A stretch of DNA of 64,000 nucleotides from Pseudomonadota bacterium (GCA_018816735.1 JAHIVH010000054.1:124001-188000), one strand, 5' to 3'. Counted from the first letter of the stretch, positions 15,540 to 24,967 are shown. Made by a program: numbers and translations. The notes: generated by a model not told the origin, from the sequence alone.

Positions 15540-16539
15540 TTTACGATCCGAATATCTTCAGATGGGATACAGTGAAGAGGAAACCGCTGAATTTGACCGG
15601 CCAGATACGATTATTGCTATAGAAAATGCGTTGCACGCGTTGGGACAAACCACAGACCGAATCGGAAATGCCCGCAAACTGACCGAACGGCTGGTTCAGG
15701 GAGACCGATGGGATCTGGTGTTCAATATCGCAGAAGGGCTAAATGGCCTGGCAAGAGAAGCACAGGTGCCTGCGATATTAGATCTTTACGAAATCCCTTA
15801 TACGTTTTCCGATCCGGTAATTATGGGGCTTACCTTGCATAAAGGACTGACCAAGCAAATCGTAAAGGATCACGGATGCCCGACACCGGATTTTAAGGTA
15901 ATCAATCAGCCCGAAGATGCAGACAGCATTTCTTTTGATCCGCCGTATTTTATTAAACCTGTGGCTGAGGGAACCGGTAAGGGGATCACCCCCCGTTCCA
16001 TTGTCCGTGACAAAAATGACCTGAAGGATGCTTGCCTGGAACTGTTGTACAAATACCAGCAGCCCGTTCTCGTTGAAACATTTTTGCCTGGAAGGGAATT
16101 CACCGTAGGTATCCTGGGGACGGGAAATGATGCCGAAGCATTTGGCACCTTAGAGGTGGTCCTTCTTGAAAATGCCGAGCAGCAAGTCTACTCCTATGAG
16201 AACAAGGAAAAATGTGAAGAATGCGTTCAGTATAAGCTTGTCAGCGGTGCGGATGACCCTTCGGTCATGGAGGCGGAACACGTAGCGCTTCTTGCCTGGC
16301 GGGCGCTTGGATGCCGGGATGGCGGTCGTGTGGACTTACGTTGTGATGAATTGGGGCACCCCTATTTTCTGGAAGTGAACCCGCTTGCCGGGCTTCACCC
16401 CCAGCATTCGGATCTGCCGATTTTATGCAACAAGATCGGTATTCCCTATATTCAGCTGATCAACCGGATTTTTTCATCTGCGGCCACCCGGGTCAATTCT
16501 ATGTCGAGAGAAGTGTTGAAAGTCAGAAAATGCGTATAG
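15508..16539 (+). CDS. ATP-grasp ligase (D-alanine--D-alanine ligase-like), first of two
   Basis: This is a 343-residue ATP-grasp enzyme. The ATP-binding lysine strand is 'PYFIKPVAEGTGKGI' near residue 150, with 'VETFLPGREFTVGI' near 190 and the Mg-binding 'VDLRCDELG...FLEVNPLAGL' near 280-300. Such enzymes join an acyl phosphate to an amine (peptide-type bond). Apart from the fold there is no support for D-Ala as substrate, and no other peptidoglycan gene is near. The start at ATG 15508 (or 15511) lies inside the YkgJ gene with GGAG upstream. Its last 10 bases overlap the next ATP-grasp gene (ATGCGTATAG), so the operon is tightly coupled. Confidence 0.85.
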   Translation: MMNLNIGLTYDLRSEYLQMGYSEEETAEFDRPDTIIAIENALHALGQTTDRIGNARKLTERLVQGDRWDLVFNIAEGLNGLAREAQVPAILDLYEIPYTFSDPVIMGLTLHKGLTKQIVKDHGCPTPDFKVINQPEDADSISFDPPYFIKPVAEGTGKGITPRSIVRDKNDLKDACLELLYKYQQPVLVETFLPGREFTVGILGTGNDAEAFGTLEVVLLENAEQQVYSYENKEKCEECVQYKLVSGADDPSVMEAEHVALLAWRALGCRDGGRVDLRCDELGHPYFLEVNPLAGLHPQHSDLPILCNKIGIPYIQLINRIFSSAATRVNSMSREVLKVRKCV

Positions 16540-18083
16540 TCATTCTCCACAATGCCTTAAGAGAGGACAGTGCGCCAGATGAAATAGACGTGATGGCCCA
16601 GGTGGAAACCATATCAGAAGCATTGATCCGCCTGGGCCATGACATTTTTGTTTTACCCTGTGACCTTGATCTGGCGAAGGTGAAACGAGAGATCCTTTCA
16701 TTTTCACCTGATCTTTCGATCAATCTGGTAGAATCCCTTGATGGAAAAGGACGTCTCATTTCAGTGATCCCATCATTATTGGATACGATGGGAATCCCCT
16801 ATAGCGGATCACCGTCTGAATCTATCCATGTGACTTCGAACAAAATCATGGCCAAGCAGAAAATGAAAGCAGCCGGTCTTCCCACATCTGACTGGGTGGG
16901 ACCCTATCCGGAAGATGTGCATTGCCGATCAAATGATGCCAAACCTTTATTTGCCGATCAGAAAACCTGGATCGTGAAATCCGTATGGGAGCATGCTTCC
17001 CTGGGCATTGATGAAAACGGCCTGGTCAGAAATGCGGGATTGGAAAGCATATTCTCATGTCTGAAAGAACGTGCGGCTGACCTGGGAGGCATGTGTTTTG
17101 CCGAGGAATACATAGACGGACGGGAGTTTAATATTTCCATCATTTCAGGTGAGAACGGTCCCCAGGTCTTGCCACCTGCAGAAATCGTATTTCAGGGTTA
17201 TGACGGGGAAAAACCTAAAATCGTCTGCTATAATGCCAAATGGAATGAAGACTCCTATGAATATTCCCATACCCCAAGACGGTTTGATTTTCCATCTGAA
17301 GACAAACCCCTTCTTCAATCCCTCAAAGAATTGACAATTCGCTGCTGGCATCTCTTTCACCTGAAAGGGTATGCCCGTGTGGATTTCCGGGTTGACAGAG
17401 ATGGAAATCCATGGATTCTGGAGGTGAATGCAAACCCCTGTCTTTCTCCGGATGCCGGGTTTTTTGCAGCCCTTACCCAGGCAAATATGCCATTCGAAAA
17501 GGCTGTAAACCGGATCATTGACGATGCGTTAAGGTCGGTACCATCATTGCCTCATTCAAATGCACCATCCATGGAACCTTGTGATCATCGGACCAGCCCA
17601 GTGGACTTTCAGTTCAGATATGACCCCGAGACAGAAGATATCGAAACCATCCGGACAATTATTCAAAAAACTGGTTTTTTCCACGATTACGAAGTTGCGG
17701 TTGCCGTCGAACTGATCGAAGAAAGACTTCAGAAAGGGCCTTATAGTGGTTATGAGTTCGTTTTTCTGGAATCAGACGGGAAAGTGCTCGGATACGCCTG
17801 CTATGGCCTGATCCCGTGCACGAAAAACAGCTATGATCTATATTGGATTGCCGTGGAGCCTGATTTTCAGAAAAAGGGATTGGGAAAAATCATCCTCACG
17901 GAAACGGAAAAGTTGATCCGGCATAACGGGGGAAAACGGGTTTATATTGATACATCCGATTCTTCCAAATACCAAAAAACCTTTTCATTCTATAAAAATA
18001 ACGGATACGGGCTTGTCTCCCGACTTGAAGATTTTTACGCAGAAGGTGACGGCAAGGCGGTTTTTATGAAAATGGTTTTATGA
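16530..18083 (+). CDS. ATP-grasp ligase fused to GNAT N-acetyltransferase
   Basis: This is a 517-residue two-domain protein. Residues 1-345 form an ATP-grasp fold ('TWIVKSVWEHASLGI', 'FAEEYIDGREFNISI', 'ARVDFRV...ILEVNANPCLSP'). Residues about 365-517 form a GNAT domain with an acetyl-CoA-binding strand/loop 'IAVEPDFQKKGLGKIIL'. It would ligate and acetylate, or acetylate a ligated product. KamA plus a GNAT protein recalls the AblA/AblB route to N-epsilon-acetyl-beta-lysine, an osmolyte, but the two ATP-grasp domains point to an amide-linked product instead. The start at ATG 16530 overlaps the preceding stop. A terminator follows 60 bases downstream. Confidence 0.85.
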   Translation: MRIVILHNALREDSAPDEIDVMAQVETISEALIRLGHDIFVLPCDLDLAKVKREILSFSPDLSINLVESLDGKGRLISVIPSLLDTMGIPYSGSPSESIHVTSNKIMAKQKMKAAGLPTSDWVGPYPEDVHCRSNDAKPLFADQKTWIVKSVWEHASLGIDENGLVRNAGLESIFSCLKERAADLGGMCFAEEYIDGREFNISIISGENGPQVLPPAEIVFQGYDGEKPKIVCYNAKWNEDSYEYSHTPRRFDFPSEDKPLLQSLKELTIRCWHLFHLKGYARVDFRVDRDGNPWILEVNANPCLSPDAGFFAALTQANMPFEKAVNRIIDDALRSVPSLPHSNAPSMEPCDHRTSPVDFQFRYDPETEDIETIRTIIQKTGFFHDYEVAVAVELIEERLQKGPYSGYEFVFLESDGKVLGYACYGLIPCTKNSYDLYWIAVEPDFQKKGLGKIILTETEKLIRHNGGKRVYIDTSDSSKYQKTFSFYKNNGYGLVSRLEDFYAEGDGKAVFMKMVL

Positions 18084-18142
18084 GTGTTTAAAAAAAGATT
18101 TCCTTTTCATTTTGAAAAATGATATGGAACATTTCTCTTTTG

Positions 18143-18173
18143 AGCCACGGGATTCATTTCTGTGGTTTTTTTT
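18143..18173 (+). terminator. Intrinsic terminator of the KamA/ATP-grasp operon
   Basis: CCACGG / CTGTGG stem (one G-T pair) with a 9-base loop, followed by eight T residues. Confidence 0.7.
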
Positions 18174-18200
18174 ATTTAATGAAAAGGAAACAAAACAACA

Positions 18201-19826
18201 ATGATTTGCACAACCAACGTCACCCTCGCCTATGGCAAGCGGGTTTTATTCAAAGATGTCAATATCAAGTTTACACCCGGCAACTGCTACGGACTCATCG
18301 GGGCCAACGGTTCAGGAAAATCCACGTTTCTGAAAATTCTTGCAGGGGACATCGAGTCTGACTCAGGAACCATTTCTGTGGGACCCAGGGAGCGGATCGC
18401 CGTTTTAAGACAGGATCATTTTGCCTTTGACGAGGAAACAGTTTTAAACACGGTGATCATGGGCCATGAAAAGCTGTTCAGGATTATGACGGAGAGAGAT
18501 GCGATTTATTCAAAACCCGATTTCTCAGAAGAAGATGGCCTCAGGTCAAGTGAGCTTGAGGTCGAATTCGAAGAGATGAACGGATATGAGGCAGATTCTG
18601 AAGCGGCGGTCCTCTTGAAAAATCTGGGTATTGCCGAAGACATGCACCAGAAAAAGATGAAGGAACTGGGGGGCGGTGAGAAGGTGCGCGTGCTCCTTTC
18701 CCAGGCCCTGTTCGGAAACCCGGATGTGCTTTTACTGGACGAGCCTACCAACAACCTGGACATCAAATCCATTGCATGGCTTGAGGAATTTCTTTACGGG
18801 TTTCAAAATACGGTAATCGTGGTTTCCCACGACCGGCATTTTATGAACCAGGTATGCACCCACATTGCAGATATCGATTTCAGTAAAATTTCAGTATACC
18901 AGGGGAACTACGATTTCTGGTATCAGGCGAGCCAGCTGAACCTGAAACAGAAACTGGCGGAAAACAAGAAGGTCACGGAGCGGGCCAGTGAGCTAAAGAC
19001 GTTTATCCAGCGATTCAGTTCAAATGCCTCCAAATCAAAACAGGCCACGTCCAGGAAAAAACTCCTGGAAAAACTCACCCTTGAGGACATCCCCACGTCA
19101 TCAAGAAAATATCCGTTTATCTGTTTCAAACCGGATCGACCCTGTGGCAACGTGATTCTGGAAGTAAACGGTCTCACCAAAACCATCGATGGTGAAAAAG
19201 TGCTGGATAACGTGAGTTTTACGGTTAACAGCGGGGATAAGATCGCCTTTGTGAGCGGAAACAGCCAGGCCAAGACAACCCTTTTTCAAATTCTGGCCGG
19301 AGAGATGGACGCGGACAGCGGCACGTTTTGCTGGGGTCTTACCATTACCCATTCCTACTTCCCCAAGGAACATAGCGCCTATTTCAACGGCGACCTGAAC
19401 CTGATCAACTGGCTTTTGCAGTTCGCTCCCCCTAAAGAAGGCGAGAGTTTTGCCCGGACCTTCCTGGGTCGCATGCTCTTTTCCGGAGAAGAAGCTGTGA
19501 AAAGGATCAGCGTGCTCTCCGGTGGGGAAAAGGTTCGCTGTATGCTCTCACGGATGATGCTTTCCGGATCAAATGTCCTGATCATGGATGAACCCACCAA
19601 CCACCTGGACCTGGAGTCGATCACGTCCTTAAATAACAGTCTCATTAATTTTCCGGAAGTGATTCTTTTCACCTCCCATGATCGAGAGTTCTTGAATACC
19701 GTCGTAAACCGGATTATCGAGATCATTCCTGGTGGCGTTATTGATCGGCTTATGACTTTTGATGAGTATATTGAAAGTTCGGAAGTTGCAGAAGCCCGGG
19801 AATCCATTATCCCGAAGGCCGCTTAA
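18201..19826 (+). CDS. ABC-F family ATPase (YbiT-like)
   Basis: This is a 541-residue soluble protein with two ABC ATPase domains and no membrane segment. Domain 1 has Walker A GANGSGKST and Walker B LLLDEPTNN with a degenerate signature LGGGE. A charged linker (about 240-300, with Lys-rich ends) joins it to domain 2, which has signature LSGGE and Walker B IMDEPTNH. Walker A of domain 2 reads GNSQAKTT, with Ala where Gly is usual, as I recall for some YbiT-type members. ABC-F proteins act on the ribosome (translation control or antibiotic relief). The ribosome binding site AAAAGGA precedes ATG 18201. It is monocistronic with a strong terminator. Confidence 0.88.
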   Translation: MICTTNVTLAYGKRVLFKDVNIKFTPGNCYGLIGANGSGKSTFLKILAGDIESDSGTISVGPRERIAVLRQDHFAFDEETVLNTVIMGHEKLFRIMTERDAIYSKPDFSEEDGLRSSELEVEFEEMNGYEADSEAAVLLKNLGIAEDMHQKKMKELGGGEKVRVLLSQALFGNPDVLLLDEPTNNLDIKSIAWLEEFLYGFQNTVIVVSHDRHFMNQVCTHIADIDFSKISVYQGNYDFWYQASQLNLKQKLAENKKVTERASELKTFIQRFSSNASKSKQATSRKKLLEKLTLEDIPTSSRKYPFICFKPDRPCGNVILEVNGLTKTIDGEKVLDNVSFTVNSGDKIAFVSGNSQAKTTLFQILAGEMDADSGTFCWGLTITHSYFPKEHSAYFNGDLNLINWLLQFAPPKEGESFARTFLGRMLFSGEEAVKRISVLSGGEKVRCMLSRMMLSGSNVLIMDEPTNHLDLESITSLNNSLINFPEVILFTSHDREFLNTVVNRIIEIIPGGVIDRLMTFDEYIESSEVAEARESIIPKAA

Positions 19827-19861
19827 AAAAACGGTTTTTAATCATACCGCATGATGAATTG

Positions 19862-19899
19862 AAAAGCACCTTGTCTGTTTTAATGACGAGGTGCTTTTT
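19862..19899 (+). terminator. Intrinsic terminator after ABC-F gene
   Basis: Long stem AAAGCACCT.GTC / GAC.AGGTGCTTT with loop TGTTTTAAT, followed by T residues. Confidence 0.85.
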
Positions 19900-20109
19900 A
19901 TATCAGGGGGAGCGATCAGAGGGGGCGTCCACTTTGACTGTCTTCACCTTATTAATAGTTGAATTTAAGTTGTATTAAAGCTATACTTATCGAAAAAATA
20001 GCTTCTTGTTCGGTTTCAAGTCCTTTTTATTCTTTCTGATTTTTTTGTCACCTGCGTCACATGATTTCACTTTCAACTTGAATAATATGTCAATTAAAAG
20101 GAGACTTCC

Positions 20110-21780
20110 ATGATATGCCAATTTCGTTTATTATCTGTCGCCGTTCTTTTATTTGGCCTGGTTGTGGTAGGCGTAATTGGGTGCAGCAGTGGCGGTGGCA
20201 CCGGTGGGGATCAGGGGAACACTACCGGAACAACTGACGATGGTACCACCGATGACGGCAATACCGGAAATAATGATAACGTGATCTATAAAGATTTTTT
20301 CCCGCCTTTCAAAGCAGGAGATTATTGGGAATTTTATTGGACGGTCGATGACACAACCTATATTAAAGGCAGCGGCACATCTAACGAGATCACGACCGGA
20401 AATTTTAAAATAGTACTCGGTCCAGCAGAGACAATTGGGACGATCACTGCTTATCCATTGACGATTTCCGGGACAGAAACAGAAGGAAAAATTAAATTTG
20501 CACCCCGATGGATGTACCTTGCCATAAGCGCCAATCAGCTTTTAGGAAGTGAAGATGGCTCAACATTTCAGACGGTATTTGATGGAAATACAGGTACGTG
20601 GAAGGGTGGCGGGTTTTTTACCGAAATTCCCGATGATACGGCGTTAACAGCATCAAATGGCACCATCGACAATGAGTACACACATACGTCAGCCGTCTCG
20701 GTTGGACGAACAACCGGGGGCGGTGGCTGCGAATATTATCATGAAATCGGCCAGAACGTTTGCGATGATGACGAATATTCATATTCCGAAAAAGAATATT
20801 ATAAATCCGGCATCGGCCCACTTGGATATGTTGTCCGATATACCTATTCGAAAACAGACCTGACGTTATCCTTTACAATTATTAAGGATGTCGGTCTGGT
20901 GGCCACTTCATTTGAGGCGGATGACGGATTCGTGCCTGTTCTGCCCCCGTGGCTAACCCTTTCAGATATGCCTACCGCAAGAAATTTAGCTGCAGCATCC
21001 GTATATAATGATATCATCTATGTGAGCGGCGGCAGGAGTGGGTCCGCCACGTTGAAAACATTAGAATCCTATAATCCGTCAACAGATACCTGGGCCACTT
21101 TGGCCCCGATGCCCGGTGAAAAATATATGCATACATCTGAAACACTTGGCGACAGGATTTATGTATTTGGCGGGTATGGGGATGAAAACAATGCCGTGTA
21201 TGCATATAAAATCAGTGAAGACAGCTGGATGGATGCAGGAACAATTTCGATTGAAAGTGCATATGTAAAATCAGTTGTTATCGGTGACACCATTCATGTG
21301 GTGGTGGAAACCGATAATTATTACGCGGTGACCGCATCTTCTTCAGGGAATAGCCTCATCTGGGTCAAGGGACCCGATTTGCCGGGAGAACATCATGGAT
21401 TCGGTGTGGCAGAGGTCGGAACAACTATTTTTGTGATCGGCAACACTTACGGCAGTCATTATGGAACCACAAGAAGGTATGATACCCTAAGTGGCATCTG
21501 GTCAACTGTTTCATCAATGCCAACGGGCAGGCGTGATGTGGCAACAGGTACGGTTGACAGCAGGCTTTATGTGATCGGCGGCTATATTATGGGAGATGAC
21601 GCCAGGGTTGTGGAATGCTTTGATCCTTCAACCGGAAACTGGACAGAAAAATCATCCATGCCAACAGCCCGCGAAGAGATGGCCTATTCGGTAGTGGACG
21701 ATAAAATATATGTTATTGGCGGACTGACGGATAATGTTTCCTTGAAAACAATGGAAGTCTATGACCCGACAGTGGACTGA
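20110..21780 (+). CDS. Kelch-repeat lipoprotein
   Basis: This is a 556-residue exported protein. The signal peptide ends in lipobox VIGC (Cys25), followed by a Gly/Thr/Asp-rich low-complexity linker (about 26-58). Residues about 60-275 form a domain I cannot name. From about residue 280 to the end there are five to six Kelch repeats ('IYVSGGR', 'IYVFGGYG', 'LYVIGGY', 'IYVIGGL', each followed by a Tyr/Asp-Pro-Ser-T-W motif), which should fold as a beta-propeller on the cell surface or in the periplasm. Propellers of this type bind ligands or proteins. It has a ribosome binding site AAAGGAG. It is convergent with the hydrolase gene downstream (one base apart), and no terminator is seen between them. 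Confidence 0.82.
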   Translation: MICQFRLLSVAVLLFGLVVVGVIGCSSGGGTGGDQGNTTGTTDDGTTDDGNTGNNDNVIYKDFFPPFKAGDYWEFYWTVDDTTYIKGSGTSNEITTGNFKIVLGPAETIGTITAYPLTISGTETEGKIKFAPRWMYLAISANQLLGSEDGSTFQTVFDGNTGTWKGGGFFTEIPDDTALTASNGTIDNEYTHTSAVSVGRTTGGGGCEYYHEIGQNVCDDDEYSYSEKEYYKSGIGPLGYVVRYTYSKTDLTLSFTIIKDVGLVATSFEADDGFVPVLPPWLTLSDMPTARNLAAASVYNDIIYVSGGRSGSATLKTLESYNPSTDTWATLAPMPGEKYMHTSETLGDRIYVFGGYGDENNAVYAYKISEDSWMDAGTISIESAYVKSVVIGDTIHVVVETDNYYAVTASSSGNSLIWVKGPDLPGEHHGFGVAEVGTTIFVIGNTYGSHYGTTRRYDTLSGIWSTVSSMPTGRRDVATGTVDSRLYVIGGYIMGDDARVVECFDPSTGNWTEKSSMPTAREEMAYSVVDDKIYVIGGLTDNVSLKTMEVYDPTVD

Positions 21781-21781
21781 T

Positions 21782-22555
21782 TTATCGAGATATCATGGAT
21801 TCATCTTTGGTTTTAAATATGCCTGACTGAAAAAAATGATCCACATCTTCCATTACATCTTTCCGGTTCATGATAAACGTGTGGCCGCAGGAGATTATTT
21901 TAAATGCTTTCATTTCAGATAATTTTGCGCTTTCAACCGAGACCTTGCCGTCATTTGGAACAGGAAAAAGGGATGCAAAAACCGGCAGGCTGTCTTTGTC
22001 CCCTGTGATTACGCCGACGTCTATATTGACAGGCTTCAGACGGTTGGGGATACTGGTTTCATCTGTTCCCACCTGCTGGCCTGACGGTCCGATGATCCAT
22101 TTGTAAATCGGGTTTTCCTTCAGAAAATCAGCCAGCTCGCTGCCATGATTGGGCGGCGCCAGCATGACAGCGCGGCTGCCCTGAGGCAAATCATTATCCT
22201 GAAGATACTGGCGGAGGACAATACCTCCCAGGGAATGGGTCACAAAGTGAATTTTTTTTGCTCCCCTGGCTTTTAATTCATTCACGGCCGGCAAAATATG
22301 ATCAGTCGCAATTTGTTCAATGGGTTTCTGCGTGGAGGGGTAGTCAACATTCAGGGTTTGGTACCCTTTCTCCGAAAGATAGCTGGCCATTTTTTTCATG
22401 GAATAATCGGAACGTCCCAAACCGTGAAGCAGGATGACATATTCATTTTGAGGTGGCATCAGTGTTTCCTCACTTGAAAAAAGGGTTGCCGGATAAAGTA
22501 AACACCAGCCTGTGATGAAAATGGTAGTCATAAAAAGAGGATTTTTATGTTTCAT
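21782..22555 (-). CDS. Secreted alpha/beta hydrolase (lipase/esterase-like)
   Basis: This is 257 residues with an N-terminal signal peptide (about 1-27) and the alpha/beta hydrolase fold: oxyanion segment 'LLHGLGRSDY', nucleophile Ser in 'THSLGG' near residue 107, and a terminal His in 'CGHTFIM' near 223. This suggests a periplasmic triacylglycerol lipase or carboxylesterase. The Asp of the triad is probably in 'ITGDKDSL'. The upstream minus-strand methyltransferase gene ends 28 bases before its start, so they may be co-transcribed. The function link is unclear. Confidence 0.83.
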   Translation of the reverse strand: MKHKNPLFMTTIFITGWCLLYPATLFSSEETLMPPQNEYVILLHGLGRSDYSMKKMASYLSEKGYQTLNVDYPSTQKPIEQIATDHILPAVNELKARGAKKIHFVTHSLGGIVLRQYLQDNDLPQGSRAVMLAPPNHGSELADFLKENPIYKWIIGPSGQQVGTDETSIPNRLKPVNIDVGVITGDKDSLPVFASLFPVPNDGKVSVESAKLSEMKAFKIISCGHTFIMNRKDVMEDVDHFFQSGIFKTKDESMISR

Positions 22556-22583
22556 ATATCACTCAACATGAAGTAAAAAACGT

Positions 22584-23381
22584 TTACGGCTTTACAGCTT
22601 CGACTTCTAACCGAACCACCTCAACAGTAGGAAAACCATCGCCGTTAACCGGAACGATTTTGAGATAACGATCGACAAGGTCGGAAACAAATGCATTCCT
22701 GTCTATTTCAGGAACTCGTTCAGTTATGGGATGCCAGGCTGCCAAAATATGGCCTTCCAGCTCGGTTTTTCCACTGAAGATAATTTCTTTTTTGACCAAT
22801 TCAACTCGTACCGGATGGAATTCCGTTTCTTTCAGCCAGTTTCTGTATTGATCTTCCGTAAAAAATCCACCTGAGAATTGAATTTCAGTAAAATAGGGTT
22901 GCCATTTTTTATCTTCTAGTAAATGGATAAAGGCGTGTATGATATTTTCCATTGAGCCTTTCCCTGTCATCTGAAAAAAAATTCTGCCATTTTTTTTCAG
23001 GCATTTATTTACACATTTAAGAACGGAAAGTTGATCTTTTACCCAGTGCAGGGCGGAGTTGGAAAAAACAATATCAAATCCCCTGTCAAATGAAATTTGA
23101 GTTGCATCCATTGTATGAAAAGAAATTCCCTGATTATCGGATTCCAGGTACGTCTTATTTGCGAATTGAATCATTTCGCAGGAACTGTCTATACCGACTA
23201 CCTCTCCATGAGGCAGAAGCGTTTTTAGCTTAACGCTTATTTTACCGTCTCCGCATCCTATATCAAGTATGGATTCATTCCCTTTAAGGTTTAATTTGGG
23301 GATGGCTTCCATGGCATATTGATATTGAAGGGATGAATTCTTTGCATAATTATCAGGTTGCCATTCATATTTTTTTTTCAT
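22584..23381 (-). CDS. Class I SAM-dependent methyltransferase (trans-aconitate methyltransferase-like)
   Basis: This is a 265-residue cytoplasmic methyltransferase. Motif I is 'ILDIGCGDGKIS' near residue 38, the acidic ribose-binding residue is in 'VVGIDSS', and 'DIVFSNSALHWV' is the post-motif region typical of the Tam/BioC-like group. It may methylate a small carboxylic acid, but the substrate is unknown. The start is ATG 23381; an AGGGAAAA sequence upstream is a modest ribosome binding site. It is transcribed divergently from the XRE-cupin regulator, with a 260-base region between that holds a nested palindrome. Confidence 0.85.
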   Translation of the reverse strand: MKKKYEWQPDNYAKNSSLQYQYAMEAIPKLNLKGNESILDIGCGDGKISVKLKTLLPHGEVVGIDSSCEMIQFANKTYLESDNQGISFHTMDATQISFDRGFDIVFSNSALHWVKDQLSVLKCVNKCLKKNGRIFFQMTGKGSMENIIHAFIHLLEDKKWQPYFTEIQFSGGFFTEDQYRNWLKETEFHPVRVELVKKEIIFSGKTELEGHILAAWHPITERVPEIDRNAFVSDLVDRYLKIVPVNGDGFPTVEVVRLEVEAVKP

Positions 23382-23538
23382 TCATATTTTTCCCTCTGTT
23401 TATCCTTGATAAATGGGTGCTGTCGGAAAATTTATCATGCAAATTTAAAAATATCTCTATCATACTCCTGAGGGATGGGCAAAAAAAACCTTTACAGGGT
23501 CCATTCCTTTCATGATGCCATACGGGTAACCCCAGATT

Positions 23539-23582
23539 ATTTTAACAAATCACATGACGGCCATGTGAAACTAGGTTAAAAT
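23539..23582. promoter_or_regulatory. Nested inverted repeats upstream of XRE-cupin regulator (candidate operator)
   Basis: The outer arms ATTTTAAC (23539-23546) and GTTAAAAT (23575-23582) are exact complements. Inside them TCACATG-ACGGC-CATGTGA (23550-23568) is a perfect 7-5-7 palindrome. It ends 59 bases before ATG 23642. It could be an autoregulatory site of the encoded HTH protein or a site controlling the divergent methyltransferase. Confidence 0.45.
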
Positions 23583-23641
23583 ATCCCGAGTATATAAATG
23601 AAGTAAACTGAAATACAAACGATTTGAAAGGCTATTCAAAT

Positions 23642-24940
23642 ATGTTTTCAAATAAAAAAAGGGTATCTTCAGGGGTTGAATATCTGGATCAGGTCCTGGA
23701 TGGCCTTTTTATCGGCGATAATGTGTTGCTCTATGATGATGTCGGAAGTCTTGCCTACGTATTCTGCCAGAATTTTATCAAGGCATCCCAGACGCAGAAT
23801 AAGCCCCTTATTTATGTGAGCTTCGACCGTTCCCCCAGAAATCTTCTGGAAAAACTGGGACCTTTGGCTGAAAATCAGAACCTGACCATTCTGGACTGTT
23901 TTACCAACGGTAAAGGCGACGGCTCGGAAGTGTTCAACAAGTTTTATGAAAAAGACGGTGCCCAATGGCCCTATCAGATCATCAAAATCAACGAACCCTG
24001 GAAACCGGATCAGGTGGTGGAAGCCATTTACGGTCTTCATAAAGGCATGAAAGGGGATGTCAGACTCGTTTTTGAAAGCCTTACAGGCATGCAGGATCTC
24101 TGGGGGGGGGAGGATCACATTCTCAAGTTTTATTCGAGAACCTGCCCTCAACTTTATGAGCTGGATACAGTAGCATACTGGATTCTTGAAAAAGAGGCCC
24201 ATTCAAGCCGATTAAAAGCGCATATCAATCAGGTGGCTCAGGTGGCTATCGATTTGGCCTTAAAACGGGGCAAATCCATCTTAACGGTATTGAAGGCTGA
24301 AAAAAGGAACCCTGATACACTGAACAAGCCCATCAGTTTCTGGACAGAGGGACTTTCGATTCATTTCGAGAGTGATAAACGGGTGACCGCCCAGATTGAC
24401 CTGGGTCACAGAATAAAGGGACTGAGAACCAAGCAGGGCATGAGTCAGAAAAAACTGGCTCAGTTAATTGGTGTCACGCCAAGCACTATTTCCCAGATCG
24501 AAAGCAATTCGATTTACCCGTCTCTCCCGGCGCTTTTTAAAATTTCAGAAGTTCTTTCCGTTGATGTCGGATCATTTTTCGGCAGCAGAAATACATATCG
24601 GAACAGAATTCTATTTGACAAGGAAGGTGGTGTGGAAATCAGGTTTCCGGATATCCCCAAAGGAAATATCCGGGGAAAACTGGTGACACCGGTTGGCTAT
24701 GATGGAAAAGCTGAAATCTATATGATCGAAATACCTGCCAGAAAAACATTGCCCTGCCATTTTTTCGCTGATAAGGGAGAAGAAATAGGTCATGTGCTTT
24801 CCGGAAAATTAAAGGTCACCCTTCAGGAAGAGTATCAACTGAAACCCGGTGATTCAATATATCTGACAACAGACACACCTTCCCAGTGGGAAAACATGGG
24901 GTTGAGTGTGGCCAGGTTGTTGTGGATAAAGATCAAGTAG
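23642..24940 (+). CDS. Regulator with KaiC/RadA-like domain, XRE helix-turn-helix and cupin
   Basis: This is a 432-residue three-part protein. Residues 1-235 resemble a RecA/KaiC-type ATPase ('SGVEYLDQVLDGLFIGDNVLLY', 'PLIYVSFDRSP', 'LVFESLTGM'), but the place of the Walker A loop reads DDVGSLAY with no Gly-Lys-Ser/Thr, so ATP hydrolysis is unlikely. Residues about 260-320 are an XRE HTH ('RIKGLRTKQGMSQKKLAQLIGVTPSTISQIE' region). Residues about 350-432 are a cupin ('LPCHFFADKGEEIGHVLSG', 'LKPGDSIYL') that probably binds a small effector. ATG 23642 is preferred over TTG 23624, which has no ribosome binding site. It is convergent with the FMN glutamate-synthase-like gene and separated by a terminator. 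A role in nitrogen or amino acid control is inferred from neighbours. Confidence 0.78.
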   Translation: MFSNKKRVSSGVEYLDQVLDGLFIGDNVLLYDDVGSLAYVFCQNFIKASQTQNKPLIYVSFDRSPRNLLEKLGPLAENQNLTILDCFTNGKGDGSEVFNKFYEKDGAQWPYQIIKINEPWKPDQVVEAIYGLHKGMKGDVRLVFESLTGMQDLWGGEDHILKFYSRTCPQLYELDTVAYWILEKEAHSSRLKAHINQVAQVAIDLALKRGKSILTVLKAEKRNPDTLNKPISFWTEGLSIHFESDKRVTAQIDLGHRIKGLRTKQGMSQKKLAQLIGVTPSTISQIESNSIYPSLPALFKISEVLSVDVGSFFGSRNTYRNRILFDKEGGVEIRFPDIPKGNIRGKLVTPVGYDGKAEIYMIEIPARKTLPCHFFADKGEEIGHVLSGKLKVTLQEEYQLKPGDSIYLTTDTPSQWENMGLSVARLLWIKIK

Positions 24941-24967
24941 AAATTCGATATCGTTTTTGTGGAAATG

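Noticed and set aside
15508-18083. Peptidoglycan D-alanyl-D-alanine ligase role for the two ATP-grasp proteins
   Set aside because: There are no mur or ddl neighbours, and the genes are locked in an operon with an aminomutase and an acetyltransferase. The fold alone does not fix the substrate.
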